From Iris pallida (lineage: Eukaryota > Streptophyta > Magnoliopsida > Asparagales > Iridaceae), in contig JANAVB010031417.1 of assembly GCA_029216955.1 (NCBI GenBank), positions 22,661,079 through 22,725,078 of the forward strand: DNA of 64,000 bases, given 5' to 3'. Shown here piece after piece: positions 1-12,724 of this stretch (its first letter is position 1; each line of letters starts with the position of its first letter). The notes under the pieces are model-generated. The model had not been told where the DNA came from. It saw only the letters and a program-made list of their open reading frames with translations, and ran no database searches. Position numbers and translations under genes: made by a program.

Positions 1-2582
1 AAATTGGTTTGAATTGGATGTGGTTTGGTCTCAAAAACTGAGATTTTCCTGTGGACTGTTATGTTTGGTTTTACTGTCATTGCAACCTGAGATTTAGTTC
101 TCAGTTTTCACAAACCTGGAAATGGGTTATGAGTTGAGTTCTTCATTAACCTGAGAGTGAGTTCAGTAGATTGGACTGAATGTTAATTCAAAATCTGGTT
201 TCTTTGTTTGATAACCTGGGAATTAGTTGTGTGTTCAGTCCTTGTAAACCTGAAATCAATTATTAGATTGTATTGTCAAACTGAGATTTGAACATCTGAT
301 TTTCCTTTGTTTTTAAAACCTGAGATTTCAGCTTTCCTTTTCTGATGGACTGTTAACTGGTAATTGGACTGTGGGTTGTTCCATGTGAAAACTGAGAATA
401 GTTTTTACCATATTGTTAGACTGTTTTGATTTCCTTTCCTTTTATTTGAACTGTCATTTTAACTGATTAAACCTGGGAATAGACTGATTAGCTATGGGAT
501 GTTTCCTATCAATTGAAAACTGTTTTGGTTCACTATTATTTCATTCCACTATTTCCTGGAATTTCTATTCCTGAACACTGTTTTCTTTTAACTGTTTTGA
601 CAGAGATTTGGTTGCATTCCAGTCTTTGTAAACTGAGAACATTGGCCTGAGAAAGGGGATATTGGTTGGCACTGGGTTTTCCTGTGTACAACTGATGTTG
701 GCCTTTCCTTTTTGTTAACTGAACTCATTCATTTCCATTAATTTGCAAATGTTGTTTTCTACAAAAACCTGAAAACACTACCTGAGATGCCACTGTTTGT
801 TCCTCATTTCAACCACACACATGCTAACATGCCTGACACTAACACACCCTCACTCCCTAGTCACACACACTCTAGTGATAGCTCACACTCTCACTCTCTA
901 GTCTATGATACACACACATCCACTTGCACATTACACTCTTGTGTTCCCTCTTTTCCTTCCCTATAGATACATGCTTTGTGTTCCTATATAATATATATTA
1001 GTGTTGTACTATACATATTAATTATATATAGGAATGTGTGATAATGTATATATATACATGATACTTTGTGATATGATTGTGTATATGATATATGGGATAT
1101 TATGTGATATGATATATTGAACATAGGGCATGGGTGTAATGGTATAGTGACTATAGGATGGGTGTTTTCTTAGTAGACTTTTAGACATAGACATGTCTTG
1201 TGGTTATGTGTTATAGGCATGGTTGGGCATGGTATGCCTAGTTGGAATCTAGATAGACTGTTTATCCTTAGTAAACCTAGAGTAGACTTGTTAGAACCTA
1301 GAATGACTTGCTAAACCTAGATTAGACTAGTTCGACTTCGAGGGTTGACCAGAGTTGACCAAGAGTTGACTTTGGTCTAGATTGACCTAGATTCATATAG
1401 AACGCATTGTAGTGCATATTATTTACCATTCTGGACTCGTTGTGACTTGTGCTGTTCTAATAGGAGCCAGACACCACTCCTCGGACAGTACATTTTTCTT
1501 GGACACTCAGATAGCAGGCGAGTACATTCTCTGATCTTTTTATACTTACCTGGATTATATTCTTGCTCTAGATTACTCTACATGATGCTGACACGTATCT
1601 TCACTGATTAGTACTATATGGATCCCTTCCTGAGATGTTATCCCTCTACGGGTGCATCGGATATTTCATGTTCATGTACTTTATCATGTGCATCAGGTAC
1701 TCCTTGTACTCGTATTAGTTCATGTTTTTACATGTTCTCATGTACTTTCACGTGCCTCATGTACTACTCATTACATGAGTTCACGTATCTTTAGCTGTAT
1801 TCATGTGCCTATAACGTAACTTGAATGGATCCTTGTGTATTGATTGGGACGGGGTGAGTAGAATTGGTTATGTGAACACTACCCCCAGTAGCTGTATAAA
1901 TGTGCCTCCTTATTTGTATTCATGTGCCCCCAAGCCGTTTACATAACCATTATGCTCTAAATCACGTAGCCACTTACAGTCTCTACTATCATGTATTTAC
2001 TTTCAGTTACAAAATATCTCCTGTTTACTCGTACTTCCTTTTCAGCACTTCCTGTATTTTACTCTATTGCATTATTTATACTCATAACCTGCTATGAACT
2101 GTTTTTAGAGATATGTGCTCGTTCCCGTCCTGACTGGACCTGTTGAAAATTTTACAGTGAATGATGAGGCTCTGGTGTCTATCCCTCTTGGTGCAGCATT
2201 AGACATCACTAGTGACTTGGACCTGCTAGCAGTTGGTGTTACTTTCATTAGTTTAGGATTGTCTTACTATTTTGGGTTTACTGTATTAGACTTTGAGTTA
2301 TTCTGAGATGTATTATTTTAGACACTTAGAATTCTGGATTGTATCTCTGTAATGTTACATTCCTGGATGTTATCTATCTTTATCTTTCTATCTCATTCCT
2401 ATTCTATCCTAGATGTGGTTGAGTTATATTCTGTTATGTCACCCCCATTCGGGGAGTATAACTGTATATTACCCTTATCTGTTAGATATTATGACCTAGG
2501 ACAGCGTTCTACCGCCGACACTGCGGCGTAGGCTGGGCGTTGTTACGTCCTCGTACCCTCACAGTGGGTGCGGGTCGTGACA
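1..2582 (+). repeat. 5' LTR of family-1 element, last 2582 bp
   Basis: It aligns base for base with 7646-10228. By eye I count about 20 substitutions and one 1-bp indel, roughly 0.8% divergence, so the insertion is recent. It ends in TCGTGACA at 2582. Bases 20-800 are enriched in CTGAG and ACTGT words. Around 1180-1400 there are many CTAGA/TTGAC words, and 1670-1830 is crowded with CATGT words. No gene is present. Confidence 0.93.
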
Positions 2583-4664
2583 CATTTTTAGTGGTGGCCC
2601 ATGCAGGTCGAGTTTATGTAGTGGTATTCAAACTAGAGTATCACTACAGCCTGCAGTAGGATTAGGAGATATTATTTTTGAGGGTACTCAATCCCAAGTT
2701 AGGATTCCTTGAAAGATTCCTGGGATGACCCTTGAGAATCTTATTTAAACTTCGATTTGAAATCCTTCCCCTTGTTTTGTTCGCTCTCCCTCCTTGATTG
2801 TTGAATTTGATTTTGATGAATCGTTGTTGATTTTGATTTTCCTATCGAGATGAATTTTATGGCCTAAGTTACGGTACCTTCTGATAACATATGTTGACGG
2901 AATAACGGGGATAATAAACGTCTACTTGGTTATGGAACATAGAGTTTATCGCAGCTATATTAGCTGGCATGGCGGAAACATAGAGACCAGACTTCGGATG
3001 TACGTATCTTGGTTATGAGATTTGGAATTTCTTGCAGCTATACTAGTCGGCATAGCGAGAATTCCAGACGACGTAATTATAGAGGTGTATGCCCCTGTTA
3101 TGGACTCTACCTTTTATCGCAGCCTTGCTTACTAGTGTGGCGAGAATTCTGAGTATCATGATTTTGGACAGACGCATATGACTATCAGATTGTATCTTGG
3201 AAGGGTTCTTAAATATATCGTCTCTATCTTCATTCCAATTATTATAAATTGTTTCCGTCATCTTTTAACTTAGGAGTTGGAGTATGAGTAGGAGTAGCTT
3301 AGCTGTTATTATGAACCTTGTATAACTTTTGCTATAATTTCTTCCTAATACAATGAATTGGTGATTTTGCTAGACCTTGACTTAGATTGATATTGTAGCT
3401 CTGATTTCAAAATGGTTCCTTCCTTTAAACAGATAAGCAGAATGGATTTTATCATTATTTTTTTCTTGCCATTAATTCTTGTATTACCTTAAATATGTAT
3501 ATAGTGGACACAGATACTTGCCTGACACGTATGCATACTACACTTGTTTACCAACCTATCTAAATGCATGTTAATATGATTAATGTTAAGTTCTCAAATC
3601 CTAGTATTCTAATGTAGTGCAGTATCAGTGACTAGTTCTATGTTTCTCCATATTAAATTCGTAATTTAAATTTAAATTTCATGTTATTAGTCTTGCTTAC
3701 ATCACTACACATGTATGTTATATACAGGGCTTTATTTCAAAAAAAATTGGTTGAGTTTTGTGTTGAATTGTCAAATCTGAGACTGCGTACATAGTAAACC
3801 CTTAACCTTGGATTCTAAGAGTTTAGTTCAAATTGCAGTTTTAAATTGTAATGTTTTGAGCCGTATACATTGCTGTGTGTAGGTATATAATGTTAGGTTT
3901 CATAACCCTTGCATGTTAAGTTGTGGTTGGGGTACACATTGAGTTGATTTTTATGATAGAATTTCTCCAAAATTTTGAAAACTGAATACATGATAACATT
4001 TTTATTGCTTTCAAATGCGTAGTTCAATTTCAGATCTAATATGTAATGTTGAGCAAACTGAATGATTGAACCCTTTATTTCCAGTTTTAACCCATGTACA
4101 CTTGACACTCTACACTAATGTTCACAACTGCCATGAAAACCTAACCTTTCATCTCTATGATATGTTCATATAGCTATATAGATATATAGTTCTGTAAACA
4201 TGTTATAATGTATGTAGATGCATAAATTAAATCTTTACCTCTCTATACATATAGATATGCTGATATTATACAGTTAGCCATACATGTTATGAGTGAATAG
4301 TTCGTGCCTGGTAGATTGCTTAATTATTATGCCATGAATAATGTAACTTGATAGCTATAGTTGAGACCCAAATCCTCCTATAACACTTTCACGTATATGT
4401 CACACAAACCACATGACCCTTACAAAATGCTAGCTTTTCCCTCTCTAACACTCTCTCTCTTCTATATATATTAGATTGTGATTGGATTCAATGCTATTGA
4501 CTTTCGTTCCTTAAACTTTTGGTTTTGATTTTCTTAAATAGTACCCTTTATAGATGATTAATTAGTAGTTGTCTTATTTTATTTTCTTGATAATTACTAG
4601 TTTCAGATAGGATGGTAGACTGCTGTACAGCCTTAATGATTGTGTTTTTTTTACCCTTTCCAGT
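2583..4664 (+). other. Untranslated leader of family-1 element, with conserved PBS-position block
   Basis: There is no ORF of note in about 2.1 kb. A 25-bp block at 2585-2609 (core GTGGCCCATGCAGGTC) sits where a primer-binding site should be. It is shared, with one mismatch, by the family-3 element at 54063-54087. It is not the usual initiator-Met site TGGTATCAGAGC. Around 2950, 3034 and 3118 a unit of about 84 bp recurs three times in degenerate form (core GCAGCTATAYTAG followed by GGCATRGCG). The rest is AT-rich and unremarkable. Confidence 0.6.
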
Positions 4665-5366
4665 ATGGCACCCATGACCCGAGCCTGTCGCCTGAGAGCA
4701 GCTGCAGCTACTGATAGTGTGCTTCCACCTCCTATTGCTCAGGAGGTAGTGACCCCTCAGGCTGACCCAAGGGTAGTGGCACCTCCCGCCATCAAGGAGG
4801 TGTCAGCATCCTTACCAGAGAGTTTTCCTCCACCACCTGTTACTCAGGAGAGAGTGGCAGTCTCATCTGAGACCAAGAGTCCTTCCCCGTCTCCTCATCT
4901 ACCTCCAGGAGCAGTACCCCATACCATACCCTCGGCAGGGTTGTTTCCTGACGGAGCTCAGATATCCAGACTTCTCCGGGATGTGTTGGAGACACAGAGA
5001 GTTCAGGCTGAGATCCTGAAGGAGCAGGGTCGTAGAATCCAACTGCTGTGGGATTTGGTACATTCAGGAGGGGAGCCTAGCTCTAAGAGGCCGAGGAGCA
5101 GTGTATACCCAGAGCCCCGTGAGCACCCAGACTATCAGCCTAGACCAGCTAACCCAGTCCAGACTCATGTTCAGCAGAGGCCAGCTGAGAAGGTGCCTAC
5201 CTGCACCTTCTGTAAGAAGCCTGGACATGTGTGGGACATCTGTAGGAAGAGAAGAGGGGTGTGCCTGCTATGTGGGTCAGCTGCACACAGGCTGCGAGAC
5301 TGTCCTGCTGCACTTATCTCAGCCAAGACTCCACCTTCGAGAGGGAGTTCCAGCCACCAGACCTAG
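4665..5366 (+). CDS. Short Gag-like zinc-knuckle protein of non-autonomous LTR element
   Basis: 233 residues. Residues 20-95 are proline-rich and low in complexity. About 98-130 looks helical (LLRDVLETQRVQAEILKEQ) and could be an oligomerisation segment. A basic patch SKRPRSS lies near 140. Two CX2CX4HX4C zinc knuckles follow, C180-C183-H188-C193 and C200-C203-H208-C213. The knuckle pair closely resembles that of the family-3 Gag (from about 55340), but the capsid-type gag domain in front of it is missing, so this is roughly the tail half of a Tekay-type Gag. Zinc knuckles bind retrotransposon RNA during packaging, so the protein may mark or chaperone its own transcript for an autonomous partner. 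The ATG at 4665 follows a pyrimidine-rich stretch and is the first in frame. The ORF is intact, consistent with the young LTRs. Confidence 0.8.
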   Translation: MAPMTRACRLRAAAATDSVLPPPIAQEVVTPQADPRVVAPPAIKEVSASLPESFPPPPVTQERVAVSSETKSPSPSPHLPPGAVPHTIPSAGLFPDGAQISRLLRDVLETQRVQAEILKEQGRRIQLLWDLVHSGGEPSSKRPRSSVYPEPREHPDYQPRPANPVQTHVQQRPAEKVPTCTFCKKPGHVWDICRKRRGVCLLCGSAAHRLRDCPAALISAKTPPSRGSSSHQT

Positions 5367-5644
5367 TTGAAGGTGAGTCCTTGACCTATGTCTTAGCCAG
5401 TCTTTGAAATTGATGCACCCTACCATATTGATTGTATGTTTTGATACCTTATGATTGCCTTGATCTAGTGTGACTAGTATACCTAGATGAGACTTTCATT
5501 ACCACCGTATGCCATGATCCTGTATGCCGTCCTTTTAAATTTTATGATTGATTAAGTTTTGAGACTTTGATTGTGGGGGTTTGACCTGGAAGGGGTAGGA
5601 ACATTTTAATTTCGAGGACGAAATTTTTCTAAGGTGGGTAGGAT
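5367..5644 (+). other. 3' untranslated internal tail with polypurine tract
   Basis: A purine-rich stretch AAGGTGGGTAGGAT (5631-5644) abuts the 3' LTR start and is the likely plus-strand primer. Just upstream is TTTCGAGGACGAAATTTTT (from 5610), a sequence common before the 3' LTR of plant chromoviruses. It is also present in the family-3 element near 59013 and, on the minus strand, near 62650. Confidence 0.75.
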
Positions 5645-6411
5645 TGTAACACCCAGTTTTCCAAATGAGGGTAATTTTGAAATTTTGTAATTTTAATCTT
5701 TTACTAATGATATTTTAAATCATGATATAATTTTTGGTAATTTTAAATTATTTTAAAAGTATTTTAAATCATGACATATGATTTTGGTGTTTTGATAGTA
5801 TAACACTAGAGACAGCCTAACCTAGAGCCTAACTTTGTGATTAGGGTGTTTCATTTATTATTTCCAGTTCAAGGGTACTTTTGTCATTTGAATTTAATTG
5901 AATTTAATAAATGTTATTTGGATTTTTAATGTGTGGTGTGATTAAAATATTATTTAATTGATTGCCATGTTTTGTGATTAGCCTAACTTGGTTTGGACCT
6001 AATCTAGATTAGTCACAGCTAGTCTTAGCTAACCATGGTTAGTGATAGTTAGTATTATTTAGATTTATTAGAATTAATATGATTTTTAGTGATTTTTAGG
6101 TGATTTTAGTATAATTGATTTTGGTGTTTAGTGGACTTGACTTATGTTGACCTTGTAGACTAACCTAGTGGCTAACCTAGGTCTTGACCTTGTGATTAGG
6201 ATTGAAAACCTAGGTTGACTTAAGTTCATGAGGATTAACTCATTGGGATTAGTTTGGTGGAAATAGGAGCTAGTTTGATATAGAAATGGCTTGTGAAGTC
6301 ACAAGTCATTTTATGACTAATAGGCTTATTGGCCCATAGCCCACACCCATTGAACCAAGCCCTAACCCTAGGATTTTTGGACAGCCACTATGGTCAGCCC
6401 CCCCCCCCCCA

Positions 6412-6418
6412 TTTATAT
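6412..6418 (+). promoter_or_regulatory. Putative LTR TATA box
   Basis: TTTATAT about 770 bp into the LTR, just after a run of ten or more C. Position and context suit a Pol II core promoter, but no transcript start can be seen from sequence. Confidence 0.35.
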
Positions 6419-6760
6419 GCTCTTAAAACTAGGGTTGCCTCTTTAGAAAACTTTGCCATTTGGAAGAGGTGAGCCCCCATCTTTGTAAATCCTTAGAAAA
6501 TCCATTTCTTCTCCAAATTCCTTCAAACAAATTGCAATAGGCTCTAAATCCTATGTTCTTGCAGTTGGTAATAATTTTTGACAGGGAAAAAACAATTTGG
6601 AGAGCTTTTGGTGGTTTGAGAGATCCTTCTCTTTGGAGCTTTTTGGGAGTTTGAACACCTATAGGTATAATCCTATTTAATGCCCTTAAATTATGTCAAA
6701 AATCATTTCTAGGATGTCCTAACCCTGACCTAACTGTAGGAATAGGAATCCCTAACTTTT

Positions 6761-7395
6761 GTGTCCATTTTGTGTCCTTTTTGGACACGTATCAGTGACA
6801 CATATCATGTGTTTGACGAAATGCCTCAATGGGCATTTCGTGTAAATGTTTGAATTGTGTTTGAATAGGATTTTAGCTTTTGGGCTCGCTTACACGTTTC
6901 TGAAGTTTGTGTCGAGTTTTCGTGTCGTGTTGAGTCGTGTCGGGCACGTGTACACGCGGTCGTGCACACGCGCGCGCGGGCACTGTGCATGCCCTGCACT
7001 TCGGGGGACACAGCGCCTAGGACACGCCACCTCGACATGTGAGACTCGACGTGTAGCTAGGGGCTGACACTGACACGGGGCTCCCTAATTTTCAGAGCCC
7101 CACGTGTCGTGTCGGACACGCACGAGCGTGCGCACGGGTTTTGCACTGTTTCAGTGGCTGTCGTTTTTAGCCCCTGATACGCGTGTCCCGTGTCTTGCAC
7201 ACGTAACGTGGACACGTGTCAGGTTGTCCTATCACTAGCCCTAGTCTAGGTGAACACGTGAACCAAATTTCGTGGGTCGTGTCGCTTTGTGTCGTGCACA
7301 CGATCGATGTGAACGCGTGCACGATGTGTGGACTGTTGTGCATGGGTTGTGTATTGTTTTGTACTGGACACGTTTGTGTCCACTTTTGTGGACAC
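6761..7395. promoter_or_regulatory. GTGTC/GACAC word-saturated zone in family-1 LTR
   Basis: I count about 23 occurrences of GTGTC or GACAC in 635 bp, against about 1.3 expected for a 5-mer on both strands with equal bases. Many are extended to CGTGTC, and some form ACGTGTC or CACGTG, which resemble ABRE/G-box cores. Spacing is irregular, so this is not a tandem repeat. Function is inferred, not shown. Confidence 0.6.
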
Positions 7396-10300
7396 AAACA
7401 AATCACGGAGCATGTATACATTATGCTTAATTATTACCAACCATTAAATTCCTATTTTAAATTGATTTTCTAGATCAATTTCTTATTTCCCATGTTAATT
7501 CTGAAATCTAGTATCAGTTTTCCACTGTTTTGTTTCCAGTTTCCTAAACTGAGATTTAGCAATCATTTTAACCTCCTAAACACTGTTAATTGCATGTTGT
7601 TAAGTCCCTAACATGTTCATCTATGTATTATCTAGTTGCATGTTGAAATTGGTTTGAATTGGATGTGGTTTGGTCTCAAAAACTGAGATTTTCCTGTGGA
7701 CTGTTATGTTTGGTTTTACTGTCATTGCAACCTGAGATTTAGTTCTCAGTTTTCACAAACCTGGAAATGGGTTATGAGTTGAGTTCTTCATTAACCTGAG
7801 AGTGAGTTCAGTAGATTGGACTGAATATTAATTCAAAATCTGGTTTCTTTGTTTGATAACCTGGGAATTAGTTGTGTGTTCAGTCCTTGTAAACCTGAAA
7901 TCAATTATTAGATTGTATTGTCAAACTGAGATTTGAACATCTGATTTTCCTTTGTTTTTAAAACCTGAGATTTCAGCTTTCCTTTTCTGATGGACTGTTA
8001 ACTGGTAATTGGACTGTGGGTTGTTCCATGTGAAAACTGAGAATAGTTTTTACCATGTTGTTAGACTGTTTTGATTTCCTTTCCTTTTATTTGAACTGTC
8101 ATTTTAACTGATTAAACCTGGGAATAGACTGATTAGCTATGGGATGTTTCCTATCAATTGAAAACTGTTTTGGTTCACTATTATTTCATTCCACTATTTC
8201 CTGGAATTTCTATTCCTGAACACTGTTTTCTTTTAACTGTTTTGACAGAGATTTGGTTGCATTCCAGTCTTTGTAAACTGAGAACATTGGCCTGAGAAAG
8301 GGGATATTGGTTGGCACTGGGTTTTCCTGTGTACAACTGATGTTGGCCCTTCCTTTTTGTTAACTGAACTCATTCATTTCCATTAATTTGCAAATGTTGT
8401 TTTCTACAAAAACCTGAAAACACTACCTGAGATGCCACTGTTTGTTCCTCATTTCAACCACACACATGCTAACATGCCTGACACTAACACACCCTCACTT
8501 CCTAGTCACACACACTCTAGTGATAGCTCACACTCTCACTCTCTAGTCTATGATACACACACATCCACTTGCACATTACACTCTTGTGTTCCCTCTTTTC
8601 CTTCCCTATAGATACATGCTTTGTGTTCCTATATAATATATATTAGTGTTGTACTATACATATTAATTATATATAGGAATGTGTGATAATGTATATATAT
8701 ACATGATACTTTGTGATATGATTGTGTATATGATATTTGGGATATTATGTGATATGATATATTGAACATAGGGCATGGGTGTAATGGTATAGTGACTATA
8801 GGATGGGTGTTTTCTTAGTAGACTTTTAGACATAGACATGTCTTGTGGTTATGTGTTATAGGCATGGTTGGGCATGGTATGCCTAGTTGGAATCTAGATA
8901 GACTGTTTATCCTTAGTAAACCTAGAGTAGACTTGTTAGAACCTAGAATGACTTGCTAAACCTAGATTAGACTAGTTCGACTTCGAGGGTTGACCAGAGT
9001 TGACCAAGAGTTGACTTTGGTCTAGATTGACCTAGATTCATATAGAACGCATTGTAGTGCATATTATTTACCATTCTGGACTCGTTGTGACTTGTGCTGT
9101 TCTAATAGGAGCCAGACACCACTCCTCGGACAGTACATTTTTCTTGGACACTCAGATAGCAGGCGAGTACATTCTCTGATCTTTTCATACTTACCTGGAT
9201 TATATTCTTGCTCTAGATTACTCTATATGATGCTGACACGTATCTTCACGGATTAGTACTATATGGATCCCTTCCTGAGATGTTATCCCTCTACGGGTGC
9301 ATCGGGTATTTCATGTTCATGTACTTTATCATGTGCATCAGGTACTCCTTGTACTCGTATTAGTTCATATTTTTACATGTTCTCATGTGCTTTCACGTGC
9401 CTCATGTACTACTCATTACATGAGTTCACGTATCTTTAGCTGTATTCATGTGCCTATAACGTAACTTGAATGGATCCTTGTGTATTGATTGGGGCGGGGT
9501 GAGTAGAATTGGTTATGTGAACACTATCCCCAGTAGCTGTATAAATGTGCCTCCTTATTTGTATTCATGTGCCCCCAAGCCGTTTACATAACCATTATGC
9601 TCTAAATCACGTAGCCACTTACAGTCTCTACTATCATGTATTTACTTTCAGTTACAAAATATCTCCTGTTTACTCGTACTTTCTTTTCAGCATTTCCTGT
9701 ATTTTACTCTATTGCATGATTTATACTCCTAACCTGCTATGAACTATTTTTTAGAGATATGTGCTTGTTCCCGTCCTGACTGGACCTGTTGAAAATTTTA
9801 CAGTGAATGATGAGGCTCTGGTGTCTATCCCTCTTGGTGCAGCATTAGACATCACTAGTGACTTGGACCTGCTAGCAGTTGGTGTTACTTTCATTAGTTT
9901 AGGATTGTCTTACTATTTTGGGTTTACTGTATTAGACTTTGAGTTATTCTGAGATGTATTATTTTAGACACTTAGAATTCTGGATTGTATCTCTGTAATG
10001 TTACATTCCTGGATGTTATCTATCTTTATCTTTCTATCTCATTCCTGTTCTATCCTAGATGTGGTTGAGTTATATTCTGTTATGTCACCCCCATTCGGGG
10101 AGTATAACTGTATATTACCCTTATCTGTTAGATATTATGACCTAGGACAGCGTTCTACCGCCGACACTGCAGCGTAGGCTGGGCGTTGTTACGTCCTCGT
10201 ACCCTCACAGTGGGTGCGGGTCGTGACAAATATTTTCAACAGGTCCAATCAGGACAGGAACGAGTACAACTCATCTAGAAAATCCAAGTAAATGACAAAG

Positions 10301-11155
10301 AACTATAAAGCAGTTATAGACAGTTTTATTGATGAGCATGGCAGTTTTATACAGGTAATGATGGCATAGAGAAACAGTAAGATACAAAAAAAGAAAGGTA
10401 ACTAAAACAAGAGAAGAATCATGGCAATGAAGACTGTAATAAAAGCTAACTGAACTAGAATAACATGTATGAGTCCAGACAGTACGATATAAGTCTAATG
10501 TAATCCCAGTGTGAGTCCAGTCTATATAATCCGATATCAGATGATTTCTGGTACAAGATGAGTCCAACAGTGATCAATGAATCCAGGGTGAGTCCAACTA
10601 TGATCTAACAGTATGTTTTAAAATACCGAGGTCGACATGTAAACGGCTGTAGGTATCAGGCACATCTCTCACTGATCGGACAAGAGATGGCTATGTTTCC
10701 GGTAGATTCCAGTGGAAGATTTCGGATTTGGGGTATGTCTACATGTCTTACTCAATATTTCCCCGCCCAGCAAGTGAATCCAAAATCGACAAAAGAATCG
10801 AGATGAGTCCGGCCAATACATGATGATTCAAGAAATGATTCCGGAATGATTCCAATGACTCCAGTAATAGAGGCCAGCAAGTAAGGTATGTGTCGATACA
10901 TGAATCCAGAAATATCCATACGTGTTGATACAGAGAATCACATAGAACTAACTAGAACTGAAATACAGTAATTGACAAATAAATGAGAGAACTATCAGAG
11001 AATGTACTCGCCTGATACTCTGAAAAGAGTAGTGTAATATCAGATGTCTGTACCAGGGTCACAATGTCCTAAAATAGAGTAATATAGTTATGACATGTCC
11101 AAAATGAAGGTAAATGAAATCTACAATGCAATCTATATGAATTCTAAGCCAATCT

Positions 11156-11976
11156 AGGTCAAAGTCAAACTTGGTCAACACTACAGTCAAACTAAGTCAA
11201 ATTAAGTCATACTAGGTCACAAGAAGTTAAACTAAGTCATATAAGGTCAAACAAGGTTAATCAAGTCTAATCTAGGTTAAAGTCAACTCTTGGTCAAATA
11301 TTCTAGCCAAACTAGTCAAGTTATCTAGGGTTTAGTTAACAATGGTCAGATTAGTCATTTACTAGTCAATATGGTCAAACTAGGTCAATCTTAGACTAAC
11401 TAAGATTTTGGTCAAACATAGACTAGTCAACAAGGTAATTAGGTCAATGGTCAACTATCTAAGTCAAACTCTATAAGGCTAATCTCAAAACCAAACATAG
11501 GCTAACATGTCTTAGGATACCTAAGATACTATACCGCAATGTTAAGGTATAACCAATTATCTATACAAAGTATATCACACATAAATACATATATATAATC
11601 CCAACCTTAATCCTATAATCAAGCTAATCCCATACTCCAACTCAAGTCATGACTCAACTCTAAGTATCTCACTTAACCCCATACATATCTTAATCTACAT
11701 AGGATTACCCTCATAATCCATATGGTTAACATAATCATCTAGTTAGGGTTTAGTCAAACTTAAGTCATCAAGTCATCTAAAATCCATCTAAGTCAATTCT
11801 AGGTCAAGGTTGACTATAGTTGACCTTAGTCAACCATGGTCAGACTAGTTAGGGTTTAGTCAAACTAGTCATTCTAGGTTATTTCAAGTCAAATCTAGGT
11901 TAACTAGGTCAAGTTTGACCTAAGGTTGACTTTGGTCAACTTTGGTCAACTTTAGTCAAACAAGGGTCAAAACCTA
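11156..11976 (-). promoter_or_regulatory. TTGAC (W-box-like) word-saturated zone
   Basis: I count about 28 GTCAA and 4 TTGAC in about 820 bp, with about 1.6 expected. On the LTR sense (minus) strand most read TTGAC or TTGACC, the core of the W-box bound by WRKY factors. Spacing is irregular. WRKY binding is an inference from the core motif. Confidence 0.6.
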
Positions 11977-12239
11977 ACCTCATAGCCATAGGCTCATAAA
12001 TGAATACCATAGGCTAGATTATCTAAGGCACTATATATATGTGTCTATATCTATACATCTATACAATATATATCTAATACCCTATATTCTCACCTATACA
12101 TAACCTACATATATACCCAACTATATATATAATACCCACATATAATACATATATATAATATATCCATATACATGTAACTATTATATAGCCAATTTATATA
12201 TACCAATATGTAATTATATATAATATAACATATATATAA

Positions 12240-12270
12240 CATATATATATATAGAGAGAGAGAGAGAGTA
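12240..12270. repeat. TA then GA microsatellites
   Basis: A short run of TA dinucleotides followed directly by GA dinucleotides inside the minus-strand LTR. Confidence 0.8.
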
Positions 12271-12359
12271 GAAAGAGAGTGAGAGTGTGAGGGTTAGGGT
12301 GATGGGGTGTCCTGACAGCAAGGGGGGAGTTAATCTCAAAAATTCTGAGAAATGGGGCA

Positions 12360-12362
12360 CAC

Positions 12363-12438
<76 letters not shown>
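12360..12438. repeat. (CA)n microsatellite
   Basis: An almost perfect CA repeat of about 39 units, followed by imperfect CATA/TA-rich sequence to about 12590. Apparent Cys-Val or Thr-His ORFs here are products of the repeat. Confidence 0.95.
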
Positions 12439-12441
<3 letters not shown>

Positions 12442-12724
12442 TTATACCTATTTATATACACACACATATCTACATATATACATACATATACACACTCACA
12501 CACTTACATACACACACATATACTTATATACATATATATACAGTATATATACACACAAATATACGTATATATATATATACATACAAATCAATTTGAATCT
12601 CAAATAAATACTGAAATTAACCAGGGATCACTGTTCATTACTGAACATAAAGGTAAACCCAAAATCAACACAAAACCTAGCTAAGACTCGAGTGCAGTGG
12701 TTGGTAAACGTGCCCCCATGTGTG

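Larger units (their letters stand above)
1..10228 (+). mobile_element. Non-autonomous Gypsy-type LTR element with giant LTRs (family 1)
   Basis: Bases 1-2582 recur at 7646-10228, which defines a 5' LTR cut by the window edge and a complete 3' LTR of 4584 bp (5645-10228). The LTR starts TGTAACACCC and ends TCGTGACA. The 3062-bp internal region (2583-5644) holds one short Gag-like ORF with two zinc knuckles and no protease, RT, RNase H or integrase. The whole element should be about 12.2 kb, three quarters of it LTR. The layout matches non-autonomous terminal-repeat elements that keep only a gag domain (TR-GAG-like). The LTR termini, the block after the 5' LTR and the zinc knuckles resemble the autonomous family-3 chromovirus at 50743-62346, which suggests mobilisation by a related chromovirus. 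It sits inside a minus-strand related LTR (10229-14669). The probable right TSD is AATAT (10229-10233); the left copy is outside the window. Confidence 0.9.
5645..10228 (+). repeat. Complete 3' LTR of family-1 element (4584 bp)
   Basis: It runs from TGTAACACCC to TCGTGACA. A TATA-like TTTATAT lies at 6412-6418, after a C-run and before a leader, and is a plausible Pol II promoter for the element. Bases 6761-7395 are GC-rich and saturated with GTGTC/GACAC. From about 7540 the sequence matches the 5' LTR copy in the window. The LTR is very long for Gypsy elements. Short ORFs inside it look spurious. Confidence 0.93.

Noticed and set aside
2115..2306. 63-codon ORF present identically in both family-1 LTRs (again at 9761)
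   Set aside because: Identity is explained by LTR duplication; no start context or domain, and it ends near the LTR terminus. Related LTRs do not conserve the frame.
12194..12684. ORFs of 73-110 codons rich in Cys-Val, Thr-His or Tyr
   Set aside because: They translate the CA and TA microsatellites, are open in several frames at once and have no motif.
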